From: Dyella japonica A8
Lineage (GTDB): Bacteria > Pseudomonadota > Gammaproteobacteria > Xanthomonadales > Rhodanobacteraceae
DNA length: 64,000 nucleotides
Reading direction: 5' to 3'
Assembly (NCBI RefSeq): GCF_000725385.1
Contig: NZ_CP008884.1
Coordinates: 434,001 to 498,000, forward strand
Shown here: one piece after another, positions 1 through 7,199 of the stretch
How the letters are laid out: the number at the start of each line of letters is the position of its first letter
Position numbering within the stretch: the first letter of the stretch is position 1
The notes under the pieces: generated by a model
The model's input: only the letters and a program-made list of their open reading frames with translations
Told to the model about the DNA's origin: nothing
Databases searched by the model: none
Made by a program: the position numbers and the translations under genes

Positions 1-612
1 CGTGCCTTTGCCGATGCCGATGGCCGGCGGCAGGCCCACACTGGTGGCCTCGTGGCACATATTGGAGCAGTCGGGGAAATTGTTGGTGCCAAATTCCCGC
101 GCGAAGATCTGGTACAGGAACGCCGCCTCGTTGGAGGCGCGGCCGGAGGTATAGAACTCCACGCTGTCCGGGTCGCCCAGGCCGCGCAGGATCTCGCCGA
201 TGCGCGCAAACGCGTCATCCCAGGGGATGCTTTCGTAGATGTCCTTGTCGGCGTTGTAGACCATGGGGTGCGTGAGGCGCCCCTCGTCTTCCAGCTCGTA
301 ATCGCTCCAGTGCCACAGCTCGCCGATCTTGTTGGCGGCGAAGAAGGTCGGCGGCACGCGCTTGTTGGTCGCTTCCCAGGTCACGGCCTTGGCGCCGTTC
401 TCGCAGAACTGGAAGGTGGAGGTGTGCTTCTTGTCCGGCCAGGCGCAACCGGGGCAGTCGAAACCCTCGGGCTTGTTGGTGCGCAGCAGGGTGACGGTGG
501 CGTCGCCCGCATCCATCTGCTCGCGCACCGCGCGTGCGGTAGCACGCAACGCGCCCCAACCACCGGCCGGGGCATCGTAGGTGCGGATGCCCGGAATGTC
601 TTTCTCAGCCAT
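1..612 (-). CDS. FdhF/YdeP-family molybdopterin oxidoreductase, N-terminal part (runs off left edge)
   Basis: The minus strand is open from an ATG at 610-612 to the window edge (204 codons), so only the N-terminus is present. It contains the stretch around CPGCAWPD (about residue 54) and the later SNMCHEATSVG segment, both typical of the YdeP-like 'oxidoreductase alpha (molybdopterin) subunit' family. These are cytoplasmic relatives of formate dehydrogenase H and probably bind bis-MGD and an Fe-S cluster. The physiological substrate is not known from sequence; YdeP of E. coli is linked to acid resistance. The gene is co-directional with the DyP/encapsulin genes upstream but separated from them by about 115 bp. 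The family call is confident, the function is not. Confidence 0.85.
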   Translation of the reverse strand, partial: MAEKDIPGIRTYDAPAGGWGALRATARAVREQMDAGDATVTLLRTNKPEGFDCPGCAWPDKKHTSTFQFCENGAKAVTWEATNKRVPPTFFAANKIGELWHWSDYELEDEGRLTHPMVYNADKDIYESIPWDDAFARIGEILRGLGDPDSVEFYTSGRASNEAAFLYQIFAREFGTNNFPDCSNMCHEATSVGLPPAIGIGKGT

Positions 613-726
613 GAAGCAACGTCCTGGTGCCTGATCTGGATACCCGGCCTTTATACACAAAACGCTGCTGCCGCACGGTTGGAGCGCAAGACCGTGCGAT
701 GAACACGTGCTGTCGCACCCGGAACC

Positions 727-1284
727 CTAAGAGCTCAGCTTGTTTTCCGATTCGTCGACGTAACGCGAATATCCCAGCGCAATCGAACCATCGGGCATCA
801 GGGTTGCCGTCACGGTAAGCCTGAACTCCGCCGCCGCCGAAGCACTGAACATGTTCGGGTGCCCTGGCACGGGCTGGAAGTCGGCGCCATCGAAATCGAC
901 GCCCGTGGGCGTGGAATCGGTGACGTCCCACGCGGCCAGATCGTCGTCGCCCGGCGGCGGCGGCATCGGCACCGCAACTTTCAAATGGCCTTTCAGCATG
1001 GCCTTGCCCTCACCGGCGATGCCTGTCGCATCGCCGCAAGCGCGTATCGCGTCCACCCACACCGGCGAATGCGATGCGCCGAATGCTCAACTTCCCAACT
1101 CCTGGAAAGCATGCCCGTTGGCTTCCAGCCCTTGCAGCACCGCTGGCGGCAACTCGTTGGCCCACACATGGCCTTCGAGCTGCCACTGACCCGGCTCCGC
1201 CAGATCCGGCAGACCCGCGCCCTTGCGCACGTAGAGCCCGAGCGTGGGCTTGGCTGGGTTGATGTACAGGTCGAACTCGTCCAT
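727..1284 (-). pseudogene. Third gene of the encapsulin operon, interrupted by an in-frame TGA
   Basis: A good ribosome binding site (GAGGAGGG at 1291-1298) precedes ATG 1284. The frame reads MDEFDLYINPAKPTLGLYVR... for 65 codons to TGA at 1087-1089. The same frame then stays open to TAG at 727-729 for another 119 codons, with equally coding-like composition (GDATGIAGEGKAMLKG, PMPPPPGDDDLAAWDV, LTVTATLMPDGSIALGY). The only start in the downstream half is a GTG at 1062 with no Shine-Dalgarno. The simplest reading is one protein of about 185 residues split by a nonsense mutation. I do not recognise the family. It lies 88 bp downstream of the encapsulin gene on the same strand, so it could have been an accessory cargo. 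A sequencing error or readthrough are alternatives. Confidence 0.55.
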
Positions 1285-1372
1285 GGGGAGCCCTCCTCTG
1301 TCTGGTTCAACGGCGCATTGAAGCGTCGAGACACTATGCACCGCTTCATGGCCGTCCCACACCACCGCCCTC

Positions 1373-2176
1373 CTACTTCTCCGCCGTCAACACCACCGCC
1401 GCTTCAGCCGTCAGTTGCAGGAAGGTGAAGGACTCCTGCAAGTACAGCTGCACCGTCTCCTCGTTGTGGCTGAGATAGCCGATGGAGATGTCCTGGCCGA
1501 GATACAGCTCGAAATCCCCGCCGCGCGTGCTGAGCACCACCCCACCCTGGATGGCCGGCGCCCAGATGATTTCGCCATCCACCAGGTTGCGCATGTCGCG
1601 CGCCACGGGATAGCCGTGCTGCGTGGCGGCGCTCACCGCCGTATACGCCTGCTCGCCGAGCAGCAGGGTGTACGGGCCGTTGACGCCCATCTCGCGAAGC
1701 TGGCTGACCGCGCGCGCCACGGCACCGGGATAACCGGCGACATCCTTCGGCAGCGCGATGGCTTCGTTGCTGGTGCCCTTGCGGATGCCTTCGATGTGGC
1801 CGGCCTCATAGCCCTCGAACACCGCGCGATCCTCGGCAAAGGCGATCTTGCGCGCAGCGTCCTTCAGTGGCTGCAGGTCCGGATCGTTCGCGCCGCGCTC
1901 CACCGAATCCAGCGAACGACGCGATAGCCCGAACGGCACGCGGAACTCCACCAGCGGCTTCGCCTCGCGCAGGTGGGCTTCGATGCCGCCATCCGGCGCG
2001 TGGATCTTCGCCACGTGTCCGGTGCCGACCGCCGAGAACTCGCTGCCCTTGGGGCCCAGCACGTCGGCCACCCGCCGCGCCGCCAGATGGCGCTTCAGCG
2101 TGCGCGCGGCTTCCTGCTCGATCTGGTCCCACGCCCGTTCGGAAATGGGCGCGAGCTTCCGGTGAAGATTATTCAT
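1373..2176 (-). CDS. Family 1 encapsulin nanocompartment shell protein
   Basis: A 267-residue protein of the usual length for HK97-fold encapsulins. It starts MNNLHRKLAPISERAWDQIE, followed by the ARRVADVLGPKG segment and ends in TFLQLTAEAAVVLTAEK, all characteristic of the linocin M18/encapsulin family. It self-assembles into a cytoplasmic protein shell that encloses a cargo enzyme. The ATG at 2176 has AAAGGAG upstream, inside the end of the DyP gene. The DyP stop lies 8 bases into this gene (ATGAATAA), so the two are translationally coupled. The cargo is almost certainly the DyP peroxidase, which carries an encapsulin targeting peptide. Confidence 0.95.
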   Translation of the reverse strand: MNNLHRKLAPISERAWDQIEQEAARTLKRHLAARRVADVLGPKGSEFSAVGTGHVAKIHAPDGGIEAHLREAKPLVEFRVPFGLSRRSLDSVERGANDPDLQPLKDAARKIAFAEDRAVFEGYEAGHIEGIRKGTSNEAIALPKDVAGYPGAVARAVSQLREMGVNGPYTLLLGEQAYTAVSAATQHGYPVARDMRNLVDGEIIWAPAIQGGVVLSTRGGDFELYLGQDISIGYLSHNEETVQLYLQESFTFLQLTAEAAVVLTAEK

Positions 2177-3209
2177 GTGCGGGCTCTCCTTTGAGCGAAC
2201 CGATACCGAGCGAACCGTCAGGCGACGGCGCCGCGCCGGATGCTGCTTCATCCGTCGCAGGCGTAACAGCCGGGGTTTCATCCACCGGCACATCGTCAAG
2301 GAAGGTGGCAGTGGGAACGAAGAACAACGAGCCCGTTACCGCCTTGCTGAAATCCAGCAAGCGGTCGTAGTTGCCTGGCGGGTTGCCCACGAACATGTTG
2401 TTGAGCATCTTCTCGATGCGCGAGGGGGAGCGCGCGTAGCCGATGAAGTAGGTGCCGAACTCGCCCTTGGACACGTCGCCGAACGGCATGTTGTCGCGCA
2501 GGATCTGCAACTGCTCACCGTTCTCTTCGATATTGGTAAGCACGTTGTGCGCATAGCTGGCCTTGGCGGCGTCAGCCTGCTCGATGTCCGACAGCTTGTG
2601 CCGCCCGATGATGCGCTCCTGCTGCTCCACCGGCAGCTTGTTCCAGGCGGTGAGGTCGTGCAGGTATTTCTGCACGATGACATAGCTGCCGCCGGCAAAG
2701 TCCGGATCCTCGTCGCGGATCAGGGTGGCATCCAGCGCCGCCTGGCCCGAGGGGTTCTCGGTACCATCGACGAAACCCAGCAAATCACGCTCATCGAAGT
2801 ACTTGAAACCGTGCACTTCGTCGGCCGAGGTCACGCCATCACCAAGTCGTAACATGATCTGGGACGCCAGTTCGAAGCACAGATCCATATGCGTGGCACG
2901 GATATGGAAGAGTAGGTCGCCCTGCGTGGAGACGGCGTGGTGTTCTCCCCGGATCTCCCGGAAGGGATGCAACTCCGCCGGACGCGGTCCGCCGAACAGG
3001 CGATCCCACGTGTCCGAACCAAAGCCCATGGTGCACGACAACTTGCGCGTGGGATGGCGGAAACCGATGCCGCGCAGCAACGACGACAGATCGGCGCAGA
3101 GCGCCCGCACGGCTTGATCCACCCGCGGCTCCGGCGCCAGCGTCACCACGAGGAAGATGGCCGATTGCGTCAATTTCTCGGCAACCGGCTGCGAAACGAT
3201 GGAAGACAC
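2169..3209 (-). CDS. Dye-decolorising (DyP-type) haem peroxidase, encapsulin cargo
   Basis: A 346-residue DyP peroxidase starting at GTG 3209, with AAGGAG 6 nt upstream; longer readings to 3281 lack a ribosome site. The DyP fingerprint GFVDGTENPSG carries the catalytic Asp, and the haem-side region RDEDPDFAGGSYVIVQKY follows. The enzyme uses peroxide to oxidise dyes, phenolics and possibly haem. The C-terminus is extended by a Pro/Ala/Thr-rich linker and ends SLGIGSLKGEPAHE, which matches the SLGIGSLKG cargo-loading peptide that docks DyP inside encapsulin shells. It overlaps the encapsulin start by 8 nt and is the first gene of the operon. The promoter should lie in 3210-3300. Likely role: an oxidative-stress nanocompartment. 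Confidence 0.95.
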   Translation of the reverse strand: MSSIVSQPVAEKLTQSAIFLVVTLAPEPRVDQAVRALCADLSSLLRGIGFRHPTRKLSCTMGFGSDTWDRLFGGPRPAELHPFREIRGEHHAVSTQGDLLFHIRATHMDLCFELASQIMLRLGDGVTSADEVHGFKYFDERDLLGFVDGTENPSGQAALDATLIRDEDPDFAGGSYVIVQKYLHDLTAWNKLPVEQQERIIGRHKLSDIEQADAAKASYAHNVLTNIEENGEQLQILRDNMPFGDVSKGEFGTYFIGYARSPSRIEKMLNNMFVGNPPGNYDRLLDFSKAVTGSLFFVPTATFLDDVPVDETPAVTPATDEAASGAAPSPDGSLGIGSLKGEPAHE

Positions 3210-3309
3210 AATCTGCTCCTTATGACGGGGTCTGGCCGAGGCATGGCAATCACGCCATGAAGCACCCATGCGGAGCAACATTCAATACCCAAGGAGGTGA
3301 CTGAACCGT

Positions 3310-3420
3310 ATGCCGGCCACCGAACTCGCAGCGATTCGCACCGGAACGTCACCCGTAGGGCAACCGTGCTTCAGTCCTGATGCGGGGGCGCCGCGCTTTC
3401 CACAAGCCGGGTGTAGCTAA
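3310..3420 (+). CDS. Possible short ORF behind a perfect Shine-Dalgarno (36 aa)
   Basis: AAGGAGGTGA at 3291-3300 is an almost ideal anti-16S complement, 9 nt ahead of ATG 3310. The ORF reads MPATELAAIRTGTSPVGQPC... for 36 codons to TAA 3418. It has no recognisable domain and overlaps the 3' end of a decayed ABC-transporter gene on the other strand. It may be the surviving start of a gene cut off by the rearrangement at about 3.4 kb, a leader peptide, or chance. Confidence 0.3.
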   Translation: MPATELAAIRTGTSPVGQPCFSPDAGAPRFPQAGCS

Positions 3421-3890
3421 GCCGGACAGGGGCGAGCGGCTCCATGGCCCTGCCCGCATCAGCGCCGCGCCCTGTGCCCCCTCGGGCGGTGTGAAGCTCG
3501 CTGGGTACAACCCTGAAGTACGTGTCCGCCACCGATTTGGGGTCGCCCATCATCCCGAGCTTCCCATGCTCCAGCCACATAACGCGGTTGCACGCAATTC
3601 AAGATGAGCTCGCGGGAATGCGAGGCAATCACCAGGATGCGAGTGGCCTTCACCATGCTGAGCAGACGCGCTTCCGAACGATGCTTGAATCCCTCCTCGC
3701 CCACGGATAGCCATTCGTCCATCAGAAGACTTTCCGGACGAAGGATGATGGACACGGCAAAGACCAGGCGCAGCTGCATGCCCGTGGATTACGTGCGCAG
3801 CGGCACGTCGATGAAATCGCCCAGCTCGGAGAACCGATCAAGAGCTGTCATGTCTGCCTCGCGTCGGAAGCGGACATCATTGACCTCGAG
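3371..3890 (-). pseudogene. Decayed Wzt-like polysaccharide ABC exporter ATPase fragment
   Basis: Reading leftwards, three frames together spell the C-terminal half of a Wzt/TagH-type ATPase. First comes RFSELGDFIDVPLRT, then a TAA where Tyr of the YSTGM signature is expected, then STGMQLRLVFAVSI and LLMDEWLSVGEEGFKHR (Walker B). Then ARLLSMVKATRILVIASHSREL and, after a frameshift near 3600, MWLEHGKLGMMGDPKSVADTYF. Walker A and the N-terminal half are missing. At least one nonsense codon and one frameshift make it non-functional. Intact homologues energise export of O-antigen or other glycans, so a glycan locus once lay here. Homology begins at a copy of the dispersed palindrome (3850-3877). 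Confidence 0.8.
3850..3877. repeat. Dispersed palindrome, copy inside the Wzt pseudogene
   Basis: Reads ATGTCTGCCTCGCGTCGG/AAGCGGACAT, the same imperfect palindrome that recurs at 11.6, 12.2 and 45-54 kb. It sits where the recognisable Wzt homology starts and may mark the truncation breakpoint. Confidence 0.5.
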
Positions 3891-4041
3891 ATAAACCCCT
3901 GACCTTCCGGACCATCGCTTCAACCTCCTCGACGGCCCCAGAGTTCCCGCAGTTGTCTATGCAATCCTGCGGAAGCTGTTCACTGCCCGCCGTTTCGGCT
4001 GCAGCGGAGTGGCTTAAAAAAAGCAGATACCGCCTTCCATC

Positions 4042-4087
4042 GAAGATTGGCCAAGACGGACAAACTTTGATGGATCAGGCAGCAAGT
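4042..4087 (+). repeat. 46-bp repeat, left copy (partner at 62241-62286)
   Basis: Matches 62241-62286 over the full 46 bp in direct orientation, about 85% identical by eye. It runs from GA.G.TTGGCCAA.ACGG.CAAACTTTG to GCAGCAAGT. The other copy sits between the Tn7-like tnsD gene and tRNA-Ile. It may be a transposon end or the scar of an excised or degraded one. Confidence 0.6.
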
Positions 4088-4094
4088 GCGCGAT

Positions 4095-4134
4095 CTCACA
4101 TAGTTTGGCCGCACCCGTCTCGCATAGTTTGGCC
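4095..4134 (+). repeat. Two 16-bp direct repeats, 24-bp period (transposase-site-like)
   Basis: CTCACATAGTTTGGCC at 4095-4110 and CTCGCATAGTTTGGCC at 4119-4134 differ by one base. Their TTTGGCC core also occurs in the 46-bp repeat just to the left. Tandem sites of this kind are typical of Tn7/TniA-type and IS21-type element ends. No transposase gene lies nearby. Confidence 0.5.
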
Positions 4135-4491
4135 AATTCGGAGTCGCGCGGTTCGGAAATCGCCTGTGGACAGATGCCCGCGGCGCCCGAACTTTCACCG
4201 TGAGTCGCGGCGCCAAAGGCGCTACGAATTGTTCTGACTCAGGACCACTCAGTGGCCCCAGCAGGCCGACACCGAGCAGCAGGCGCGCCTTCGCCAACCC
4301 CAGGGTTCACGTATGGAAACGACGAATGAGCAGGAGTTTGTACATAAGCAGGCCAGCTCTACTGCATTCGTCCATGAAAAGTTCCTACCACCCGCTAACC
4401 CCATTATCCGGCTGGGCTTTTCGGCTTATCCACGCCCGATCCACAAACTATTGGGTTGACCAGCCCTGAACAGGCCGATATGTTGTGCCCC

Positions 4492-4679
4492 GTCGGTGCC
4501 ACTCTCGGACCCATGGTCGGACTGGCTTAAAACGGGAATCCGGTGCAAATCCGGGACTGCCCCGCAGCGGTAAGCGGAAACGAAAGCCATCAACGCACTG
4601 GTCCGAGGTGACTGGGAGGCGGGAGCGAGTAGGCGGGTCGAAAGACCCTCGTCCGCAAGTCCGAAGACCTGCCGACAGC
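4492..4679 (+). ncRNA. Cobalamin (AdoCbl) riboswitch
   Basis: The conserved elements occur in order. CGGTGCCACTC opens P1/P2. AACGGGAATCCGGTGCAAATCC is followed by GGGACTGCCCCGCAGCGGTAAG and GGAAACGAAAGCC in the core, then the variable GGGAGGCGGGAGCGAGTAGGCGGGT arm. AAGTCCGAAGACCTGCCG is the B12 box (4657-4674). This is a complete cobalamin aptamer on the plus strand. Such elements repress B12 uptake (btuB) or synthesis genes when cobalamin binds. No btuB or cob gene follows; only a 41-codon ORF and a strong hairpin lie downstream. The element is therefore an orphan, or it controls a truncated gene. Confidence 0.9.
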
Positions 4680-4807
4680 TGCGGCCAACGCGCCGCAACG
4701 AATGAGCCTTTGACGCAGGGGGGCGGTGACGCCATGCCACGTCGCGGCCTTCCATGTTGGACTCGCGCGCGGGAGCGAGCTTCGATCAATTTCATTGGAG
4801 CATTCCA

Positions 4808-4933
4808 ATGGTCATGTATTTGCTCTTGTTCCTGCAGTGGCTACGCTCTCTGCGTTGTTTTAAGTGTGCCCTGGCTTTGCGTTTTGGCCCGGCTAGCATC
4901 GAAATCAAAGTGGAGACGGATCGCCGTAAGTAA
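4808..4933 (+). CDS. 41-aa ORF downstream of the cobalamin riboswitch, possibly a btuB leader remnant
   Basis: ATG 4808 has TTGGAG 8 nt upstream, and the ORF runs MVMYLLLFLQWLRSLRCF... to TAA 4931. The neighbouring frame over the same bases reads HVFALVPAVATLSALF, which looks like the signal-peptide core of an outer-membrane receptor. The ORF may therefore be a frameshifted start of a lost BtuB-type TonB receptor. Position right after the riboswitch supports a link to B12; the sequence alone does not show a function. Confidence 0.3.
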   Translation: MVMYLLLFLQWLRSLRCFKCALALRFGPASIEIKVETDRRK

Positions 4934-4941
4934 GCATGTGG

Positions 4942-4967
4942 CGCCGGGAGCCTATTGGTTCCCGGCG
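4942..4967 (+). terminator. Strong hairpin after the riboswitch ORF
   Basis: CGCCGGGA (4942-4949) pairs perfectly with TCCCGGCG (4960-4967) across a 10-nt loop. No long U-run follows (TCATCATT), so it is terminator-like, not a textbook terminator. Confidence 0.5.
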
Positions 4968-5436
4968 TCATCATTCCCACTTCGCAGCGGGCTGAAAACG
5001 CCCACAAAGTCGACGGCTCACTACTTAGTCATCCAAACCACAGAGGTGCTGATGCGTCTTCACATCCAATCTCCGTCGGTTGAGGGATTGGACTCCAAAT
5101 CGCCGTGCTACTGAAAAGCGGGGGTACGTCGTTTGTCTGGGTTCGAAGACTGGTCGAAAGTCTATTTCAAAGGATTAGCATCCCTCGCTGGAATCGGCCA
5201 CACGGTGGATAGCCTCTAGCCCTTTGATCAAGTTCTAGTGCCCTCTCTGAGAGGCACTATCTCGAGGCAATCGTAAGCCGGAGATTGCCTGCCCTATGCA
5301 TGCCGCGACTTGCCGTGTGCCATGGATGGGACCTCCCGCGACGCTATCCAGGCTTACGACCGCAAAAGGAACGGAACTGCCTCAGCTTTTCTTGTCAATG
5401 CGCGTTGCAACCACAAATACCGGGACGGAGGCCACC

Positions 5437-6444
5437 ATGGCGACGTTGATATCGGTTGTTATTGCCGTTGTCACCTATCTCACATTCAACCACCACCTCT
5501 CTGGCCTTGAGACGGCGGTAATGCTTGGCGGGATAGTCACCATCGTACGAATAGGCATCGCTATAGATAGAAATTCGTATCAAACGAAAAAGAACAAACG
5601 CTTCCAGGCAGACATGCTTTCCGTCTACCACGAAATTCTTGGGCGAGAGCATGACGACAGTGAAAGCCCAGTGCTATCGGATGCTGCGATTGAAATCGAC
5701 GGCTCTCTTGCACAGCCGTTGCACGGCGGCCACGAGTCCTGCGACGGCCTACAAACTTATGAGCTGGGGGAATCCATTTCTAACCAAGACTTGGTGCATG
5801 CTCGGTCCAGTAGCGAGAAACGATTCGGCCGAAAAGGCTCTACGAAGTGCATCATTCTGTTTCTCAGGCCATTTGTTCTTGACCGCGACTTTAAGGTCGT
5901 CAATCCGGTTAGTCCTTGGAAACGATTGATACCTTTCTACAGTCTCGCAGTGCCATCCGTGACTTCCTTGGACGACGCAATGGCGATTGCAATAAAGGGC
6001 TATGGTGAACTTATCGCCATTGGCGACCAAGCGGGTCAGATCGGCGCCACCCGCCTTCAAACGACAGAAGAAAACTGGCGGAATGACTTCGCCGTGCTTG
6101 CCGAGGCCGCGAGCGCAATCATCATATATGGCAGTAAACAGTCGGGGACCGCCTGGGAGACCACCCAGGTGATATCCAAAGGAGATTGGCTTGCCAAGTC
6201 AGTCTTCATCTTCCCGTACCCAACTGCCAACGAAGGGGTCCGCGGTGAAAATTTCGTGGCCGCCAAAGATCTTTTACGCCATGCCGGATGTGTCATCTCT
6301 TCGAAGACGGCGCACGGAGACGGTATTACTTTCTCAAGAGCAAAGACCGTGTCGCGTCGAGTCTCGTTGCTAGCGCCGCGCTTGGTACAACTTGAACTCA
6401 AAGCAAAAGAATTCAAGCAAATCGTTGAGGCTGTCGGTGTCTGA
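5437..6444 (+). CDS. Two-TM membrane protein with TIR-like soluble domain (candidate defence effector)
   Basis: The start at ATG 5437 is chosen for GGAGG 6 nt upstream and because the first residues form a membrane segment (MATLISVVIAVVTYLTF). A second hydrophobic stretch lies at about 28-45. The roughly 200-residue soluble region has an alternating beta/alpha pattern: IILFLRPFVLDRDF, ELIAIGDQAGQIGATRL, then an ENWRNDFAVLAEAASAIII helix-strand, SGTAWETTQVI and SVFIFPYP. The WE motif after a strand-loop resembles the catalytic Glu region of TIR-like folds, but I cannot assign a family. It stands alone, convergent with the TIR gene at 6563, at the left edge of the TIR/caspase island. A membrane-anchored sensor or effector is an inference from context. 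Confidence 0.7.
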   Translation: MATLISVVIAVVTYLTFNHHLSGLETAVMLGGIVTIVRIGIAIDRNSYQTKKNKRFQADMLSVYHEILGREHDDSESPVLSDAAIEIDGSLAQPLHGGHESCDGLQTYELGESISNQDLVHARSSSEKRFGRKGSTKCIILFLRPFVLDRDFKVVNPVSPWKRLIPFYSLAVPSVTSLDDAMAIAIKGYGELIAIGDQAGQIGATRLQTTEENWRNDFAVLAEAASAIIIYGSKQSGTAWETTQVISKGDWLAKSVFIFPYPTANEGVRGENFVAAKDLLRHAGCVISSKTAHGDGITFSRAKTVSRRVSLLAPRLVQLELKAKEFKQIVEAVGV

Positions 6445-6562
6445 TGAATGGACGACGTCAAGCAACAGATACTTCCAGACCACGATTCATTCCCAGTGCC
6501 CATAGATTGGACATCAGCGAACGCCGACTCGCTAATATTCTGGCGCCCCTTTCACTGTACGT

Positions 6563-7042
6563 TTACTGCCCCAGTCGACGACGCAGATCTTCATAGAACA
6601 GATCCGTTGAGTGCCGCTTCACGACCGCCTCCTCCTTATGGACACCTCGACTCTCGAGAATGGCAGTCAACCCCGCTTGCTGAGCGGCTGCCACATATGA
6701 ATCCAAATGCTCCGCGCGACTCAAGTACGGCCACTTCTGCAGATAAGTTGGCAGGCTGGCGCCACCCTCGGAAAAAGTTGCTAGAGGAAGGTCTCGCTCA
6801 GATGCGACGCCAATCTCCCACGGCACCCACCAAGAGCGCTGCGTCGAGCCCGAAACGACTGCCAGTAGATGGCTACAACCACGCATCTTCTCGCGTAAGT
6901 GCATGGCGAGCTGATGCCCATCCTTCGCGCCATCATCCATAACGTCCAGATAGGATTCGACCTTATGGTTATCACGCAGACGAGTGGCAATTCGGATGGC
7001 TAGCGGCGCATCTTCCATTTGGTGCGAAATGAATACCTTCAC
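6563..7042 (-). CDS. TIR-domain protein (159 aa), divergent from caspase/hydrolase operon
   Basis: Starts at GTG 7042 behind AGGGAAAG. The N-terminus MKVFISHQMEDAPLAIRIA is TIR box 1. YLDVMDDG follows, then SGSTQRSWWVPWEIGVA, which holds the conserved Glu (E76) used by NAD-cleaving TIRs. The protein is essentially a lone TIR domain with a short C-terminal helix region. It could make an NAD-derived signal or deplete NAD. It is transcribed away from the caspase-like gene across a 157-bp shared promoter region. The pairing of a lone TIR with a neighbouring caspase-like effector parallels TIR-signalling defence systems, so the two may form one module. The partnership is inferred from position. 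Confidence 0.8.
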   Translation of the reverse strand: MKVFISHQMEDAPLAIRIATRLRDNHKVESYLDVMDDGAKDGHQLAMHLREKMRGCSHLLAVVSGSTQRSWWVPWEIGVASERDLPLATFSEGGASLPTYLQKWPYLSRAEHLDSYVAAAQQAGLTAILESRGVHKEEAVVKRHSTDLFYEDLRRRLGQ

Positions 7043-7199
7043 TGTGCTTTCCCTTGCATCTTGGGTGCGTGATAGACGAAGGAAGATAATCGTTTAGATT
7101 TGCTTTCTCAATAGACCAATCGACAGCTATAGTTCGCTACGCATTACCCACTTTCGCGACACATCAACCTGAAACTCCAACGGAACCTCTTCGTTAGCT

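Noticed and set aside
1087..1089. Selenocysteine codon at the in-frame TGA
   Set aside because: No convincing SECIS-like hairpin at the right distance; only a weak 5-bp stem with a 9-nt loop follows, and the residue is not in a redox motif.
3980..4297. 105-codon minus-strand ORF across the 4-kb repeats
   Set aside because: Arg/Pro-rich reading of repeat DNA with no ribosome site or homology I recognise.
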